Translations under genes and position numbers: made by a program
Assembly (NCBI RefSeq): GCF_937920395.1
Contig: NZ_CALEVF010000209.1
Coordinates: 1-8,459 of the forward strand
Reading direction: 5' to 3'
DNA: 8,459 nt
Origin: an uncultured Clostridium sp.
Lineage (GTDB): Bacteria > Bacillota > Clostridia > Clostridiales > Clostridiaceae
Notes under the pieces: model-generated
What the model was told of the DNA's origin: nothing
Databases searched by the model: none
Seen by the model: the letters and a program-made list of their open reading frames with translations, nothing else
Shown here: piece by piece, positions 6,285-8,459 of the stretch
How positions within the stretch are numbered: the stretch's first letter is position 1
How the letters are laid out: each line of letters starts with the position of its first letter

Positions 6285-6310
6285 GAATACACAAAATAAT
6301 TTACACCCTC
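6285..6310 (-). repeat. Right terminal inverted repeat of the IS256-family element
   Basis: The reverse complement begins GAGGGTGTAAATTATTTTGT and pairs with 1227-1252 at about 20 of 26 positions. Confidence 0.85.
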
Positions 6311-6318
6311 CTTCATAA
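6311..6318 (+). repeat. Right target-site duplication (CTTCATAA)
   Basis: Identical to 1219-1226, directly outside the right terminal repeat. Confidence 0.85.
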
Positions 6319-6366
6319 AAACAACAGATGACGTAGAACCTATTCATTTCACGTCATTTGTTGTTT
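6319..6366. terminator. Long inverted repeat, terminator-like
   Basis: AAACAACAGATGACGT (6319-6334) pairs with ACGTCATTTGTTGTTT (6351-6366) over 16 positions with one G-T wobble, around a 16-base loop. As RNA this is a strong stem, with A-rich left and T-rich right ends like a two-way terminator, but the run of T is short. Before the IS insertion it lay about ten bases after the stop of the recombinase remnant. Confidence 0.55.
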
Positions 6367-6419
6367 CAAAACTTAATTTGTTACATTGAATGTATTATAA
6401 TGCTCTTAATTCATTCCAT

Positions 6420-6444
6420 AAAAAAAGAAGGTGCTACCCCTCTT
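6420..6444 (-). terminator. Rho-independent terminator of the Met-rich gene
   Basis: On the minus strand AAGAGGG pairs with CCTTCTT (one G-T wobble) around GTAGCA and is followed by a run of seven T. It lies about 50 bases after the stop codon of the Met-rich gene. Confidence 0.65.
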
Positions 6445-6496
6445 TAATAATTCATTCACATACTATATACTTATTATTTCTATTTATCTGAAGTTA

Positions 6497-6832
6497 TTAC
6501 TTCGGCGACTTACCCATCTTATCCATCTTATCATGCATTTGCATAGTCGTCATTTGCATATGCATATACATCATCATCATATGCATATGCATCATCATCA
6601 TATGCATATGCATAGGCTCAGCCATAGGCATATGCATGGCTGCCTTCTTAACCTCAGGCATGGCCGTAGACTTAGTCTCAGGCATGGCCGCAGGCTTAAC
6701 CTCAGGTTTAGGCATGTTCATAGCCTCAGGCATAATGGGCATAGGCATATTCATATTTGGTATATTAGGCATAGGTATAGGCATCATTCTATAAGGTATC
6801 GTTTGTGCTTCCATATCATGTATTTGGTTCAT
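6497..6832 (-). CDS. Met/His-rich low-complexity protein, possible metal-binding peptide
   Basis: A 111-residue protein of unknown family with 34 Met, 8 His and no Cys. Layout: an N-terminal Pro/Met/Asn region (residues 16-40, many MP pairs), three 8-residue repeats of the form PEVKPAAM (43-66), a Met/His block with two exact HMHMMMM units (75-88), and a Lys-rich tail. No signal peptide or membrane helix is seen, so it is probably intracellular or a spore or surface component. The start is well supported: GGAGGAAC lies just upstream of the ATG, and a terminator follows the stop. Clustered Met and His side chains bind Cu(I), Ag(I) or other soft metals in known Met-rich proteins; that role is inference here. 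The opposite strand is also open over this region, but the ribosome binding site and terminator favour this strand. Confidence 0.7.
   Translation of the reverse strand: MNQIHDMEAQTIPYRMMPIPMPNIPNMNMPMPIMPEAMNMPKPEVKPAAMPETKSTAMPEVKKAAMHMPMAEPMHMHMMMMHMHMMMMYMHMQMTTMQMHDKMDKMGKSPK
6569..6610. repeat. Two perfect 21-bp tandem repeats inside the Met-rich gene
   Basis: 6569-6589 and 6590-6610 are identical 21-mers built from CAT triplets and ATGCATATG. On the minus strand each encodes HMHMMMM. The length is a multiple of three, so unit gain or loss would keep the frame and change the size of the Met/His block. Confidence 0.9.
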
Positions 6833-6971
6833 ATTGTTCCTCCAGAAATTATTAAACTACCATACTATATATACTCAAATGATTCACAAATGTGTTTATG
6901 TGATAGAAAAATATAGTATATTGAAATTATTTAATCCATAATGCTTCACTAATTTATAGCTCTCCCTTTGA

Positions 6972-7333
6972 TCATTTGTTTAATTTCTCTACCCTTGCTA
7001 TTATTTTTGTATAATTTAAATAATATACTCTGTATCTTTCATGTCCTACAGTACTACCATCAAACCCAAACTGATTATCACTTATACTTGAGTTGAGCCA
7101 TACCCCATTAATCTTGTCTCTTACAATAATATCTGGTACCTCTCCTATCTGTCCATGATTTGAGGGTATCTTTCTAAAAAAAGAATGTAGATCACACAAC
7201 CGAATTTAGATGGCTTATCAGCTTTGTGCCTTAATACATTTATAAAATATGTGCCTATAAAACTAACTGCGATTATAGCTATAACAATAGTTGTAGTGTT
7301 TACTGTATCGAAATATCTATTTAAACTATACAT
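6972..7333 (-). pseudogene. Small membrane-anchored protein, frameshifted in a T7 tract
   Basis: The start at 7333 has GGAGG a few bases upstream. The first 50 residues hold a hydrophobic segment (about 13-34, TTTIVIAIIAVSFIGTYFIN) followed by a basic stretch RHKADKPSK. The frame then runs to an early stop near 7145. A second frame takes over at the homopolymer at 7177-7183 (seven T on the coding strand). One added T would join them into a 120-residue protein with a hydrophilic C-terminal part (IPSNHGQIGEVPDIIVRDK, then a Tyr-rich tail ending KLNK). The gene is either mutated, switching by slippage, or affected by a read error. I do not recognise the family. A single membrane anchor with an outside domain is the simplest topology. 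Confidence 0.55.
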
Positions 7334-7461
7334 ATTTAACCTCCACTTTAACTAGCTATAAATCTTTTAAATTTAATTAGCTTTCTTTGCATTTTTAATA
7401 GAAACATATATCTTGAAAATGTTTTACATATATGAGATAGTAATATTAAACTTATAAATAA

Positions 7462-7480
7462 CCCCACATCTAAAGTGGGG
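7462..7480 (-). terminator. GC-rich hairpin, possible terminator
   Basis: CCCCAC (7462-7467) pairs with GTGGGG (7475-7480) around seven bases. On the minus strand the stem is followed by TTATTTAT, which would suit minus-strand termination, but no minus-strand gene is evident upstream. It lies in the divergent spacer 7334-7570, which otherwise shows only AT-rich sequence. Confidence 0.35.
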
Positions 7481-7570
7481 CTACTTACGTTACTACATAT
7501 ATGAATGCAGTAATTAGTTATATCCATTAATATAAATTCCAAAATAATATCTATTTATAAAGGAGTTAAA

Positions 7571-8418
7571 ATGAAAAAATTGAGGTTATTGAATTTTACA
7601 CCATTATTAATAGCAGTACCATCGACACTTATTGGGGTTTTGGCAATGTACACCAATAAAGTTCCAGTTGCAATTTATGGTCAAAATTTTTTTTATTTAT
7701 TGATATGTGTAATTATTTCATGTTTGGTATTATTAAGAAAATCTAAACTTAAAAATAATGTAGTCGCTAATTCAGTCACTATTATAGTTACAGTAATTCT
7801 TTTATTTCTAACTTTTATTAGCTCAGGGATAGAAGGAGTTCATAGATGGGTTTCTGTTGGCCCAATTAAGTTTTACGTTTCAGTAATTGTCCTTCCTATT
7901 ATGATTATATGTCTATGGAAATTGTCACAAACAAAAGATTGGTGGTTTTCAGCTACTATTACAATAGTTGTATCAATTTTGCTTACTATACAACCCGATG
8001 CTTCTATGCTAACTGCATTTGCTATTCCGATGATAATGTTGTTATGGAATAAAATCAATAACAATATTTTTCGTTCTTGTATTATAGTATTACTTTCTGC
8101 ATTAATTATTATTTCATGGTTATTTTTAGATGGATTACCACCTGTATCTTATGTTGAAAATATAGTTAGTTTGGTAGCCAATATGGGAATAATATGGCTT
8201 AGTTTAGGAATTATTTCTCTTGTAATATTGCCATTGCCATTTATATTTTTTCCACCAAAGAAATATAAACTGTTATCAGTAAGCATTGGTATATATTTTA
8301 TAATTATCTTAATTTCTACTATATTTGGTAATTTCCCAGTTCCATTGATGGGATATGGAGTTTCCCCTATAATAGGTTATTTTATATCTATAACATGGTT
8401 TTCAAAATCCAAATGCAA
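7571..8418 (+). CDS. Divergent, short SEDS-family membrane protein (FtsW/RodA/SpoVE-like), 3' end missing
   Basis: About 283 native residues remain before the adapter begins. The ATG at 7571 follows AAAGGAGTT. The protein is nearly all membrane helices (eight or more). Landmarks of the SEDS family of cell-wall polymerases and flippase-like proteins appear in the correct order: GVHRWVSVGPIKFYVS (89-104, compare RWxxLGPxxFQPSE), ILLTIQPDAS (136-145, compare QPDLGT), LPPVSYVENIVSLVANMGII (189-208, compare the HTDFIFAVIAEELGFIG region), and FPVPLMGYGVSPII (255-268, compare the SYGGS region). It is about 100 residues shorter than typical members. The conserved PSE is replaced by YVS, and the extracellular segment that holds the family's catalytic Asp shows no Asp at the matching place. 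Glycosyltransferase activity is therefore doubtful. The last landmark normally lies near the C-terminus, so little is probably missing. Confidence 0.65.
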
Positions 8419-8459
8419 AGATCGGAAGAGCACACGTCTGAACTCCAGTCACCGCCTCT
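8419..8459 (+). other. Illumina TruSeq-type sequencing adapter (artefact)
   Basis: From AGATCGGAAGAGCACACGTC at 8419 the next 34 bases (to 8452) equal the standard TruSeq read-through adapter as I know it, and the last seven bases (CGCCTCT) fall where the sample index would be. In frame with the preceding gene this encodes DRKSTRLNSSH, a well-known artefact peptide in databases. These bases are not part of the genome. Confidence 0.98.

Larger units (their letters stand above)
1227..6310 (+). mobile_element. IS256-family insertion sequence, split by a RIT element
   Basis: The ends are imperfect inverted repeats of about 26 bp sharing the blocks TGTAAAT and ATTTTGTGTA (left 1227-1252, right 6285-6310), and are flanked by the 8-bp duplication CTTCATAA. 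Without the inner element the IS would be about 1.6 kb. It would have a 99-bp leader, one 405-codon transposase gene (two halves, 1326-1835 and 5302-6009) and an unusually long 300-bp 3' tail rich in hairpins. The target lies between the recombinase remnant and a long inverted repeat at 6319-6366. The two target copies are identical and both ends are retained, so this is a clean insertion. The transposase is presently disrupted, so this copy cannot move by itself unless the inner element excises or transposase is supplied in trans. Confidence 0.88.

Noticed and set aside
6569..6610. Possible CRISPR or noncoding satellite from the 21-bp tandem repeat
   Set aside because: There are only two units without spacers, and they stay in frame within a supported gene.
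6431..6916. A plus-strand His/Arg-rich open frame opposite the Met-rich gene
   Set aside because: It is the mirror of CAT/ATG triplet repeats. It lacks a ribosome binding site and runs through the terminator and the ribosome binding site of the minus-strand gene.
7348..7542. A 64-codon minus-strand frame in the divergent spacer
   Set aside because: It starts with TTG, has no ribosome binding site, and contains the 7462-7480 hairpin.
1..8459. tRNA, rRNA, riboswitch or CRISPR array
   Set aside because: No cloverleaf-like, rRNA-like or regularly spaced repeat signal was seen on reading both strands. A covariance-model scan would be needed to exclude small RNAs.

Overview
The window looks like one complete short-read contig from a low-GC, AT-rich Firmicute, most likely a member of Clostridia. 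The reasons are strong GGAGG-type ribosome binding sites, AT-biased codon use, an IS256-family element and a run of small accessory genes. The last 41 bases are not genomic: they are an Illumina TruSeq-type adapter plus a few index-like bases, so native sequence ends at about 8418.

Layout. Positions 1-125 hold nothing I can name. A minus-strand GNAT acetyltransferase of the phosphinothricin-acetyltransferase type (126-626) has its own promoter. The spacer at 627-969 contains several perfect palindromes and leads into a broken serine recombinase gene (970-1216), of which only the N-terminal resolvase part remains, with a frameshift. Immediately after it lies an IS256-family insertion sequence (1227-6310) with imperfect terminal inverted repeats and an 8-bp target duplication, CTTCATAA. 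Its 405-codon transposase gene is split by a second, cargo-free element (about 1836-5301) carrying three overlapping tyrosine recombinase genes. This is a 'recombinase in trio' (RIT) element. All three recombinases keep complete R-K-HxxR-H-Y active sites, so the element looks intact.

The RIT element is the main find. It sits between two GATGCA hexamers, and the left hexamer is the codon pair for the first catalytic Asp (D169) of the IS256 transposase. Removing the DNA between the hexamers restores an intact DDE transposase. The element ends form a 34-bp inverted repeat. The left end also carries a 20-bp palindromic linker, so a circular form joined at GATGCA would create a 26-bp-arm perfect palindrome at the junction. 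Copies of the heptamer ATTATGT in alternating orientation mark both ends.

Beyond the IS, positions 6319-7333 hold a terminator-like inverted repeat, a minus-strand gene for a 111-residue protein with 34 Met and 8 His (possible metal binding), and a small membrane protein gene broken in a homopolymer. A plus-strand gene from 7571 encodes a short, divergent SEDS-family (FtsW/RodA/SpoVE-like) membrane protein that runs into the adapter. The mobile genes form a nested history: recombinase remnant, then IS256, then RIT. The flanking genes look like unrelated accessory genes.
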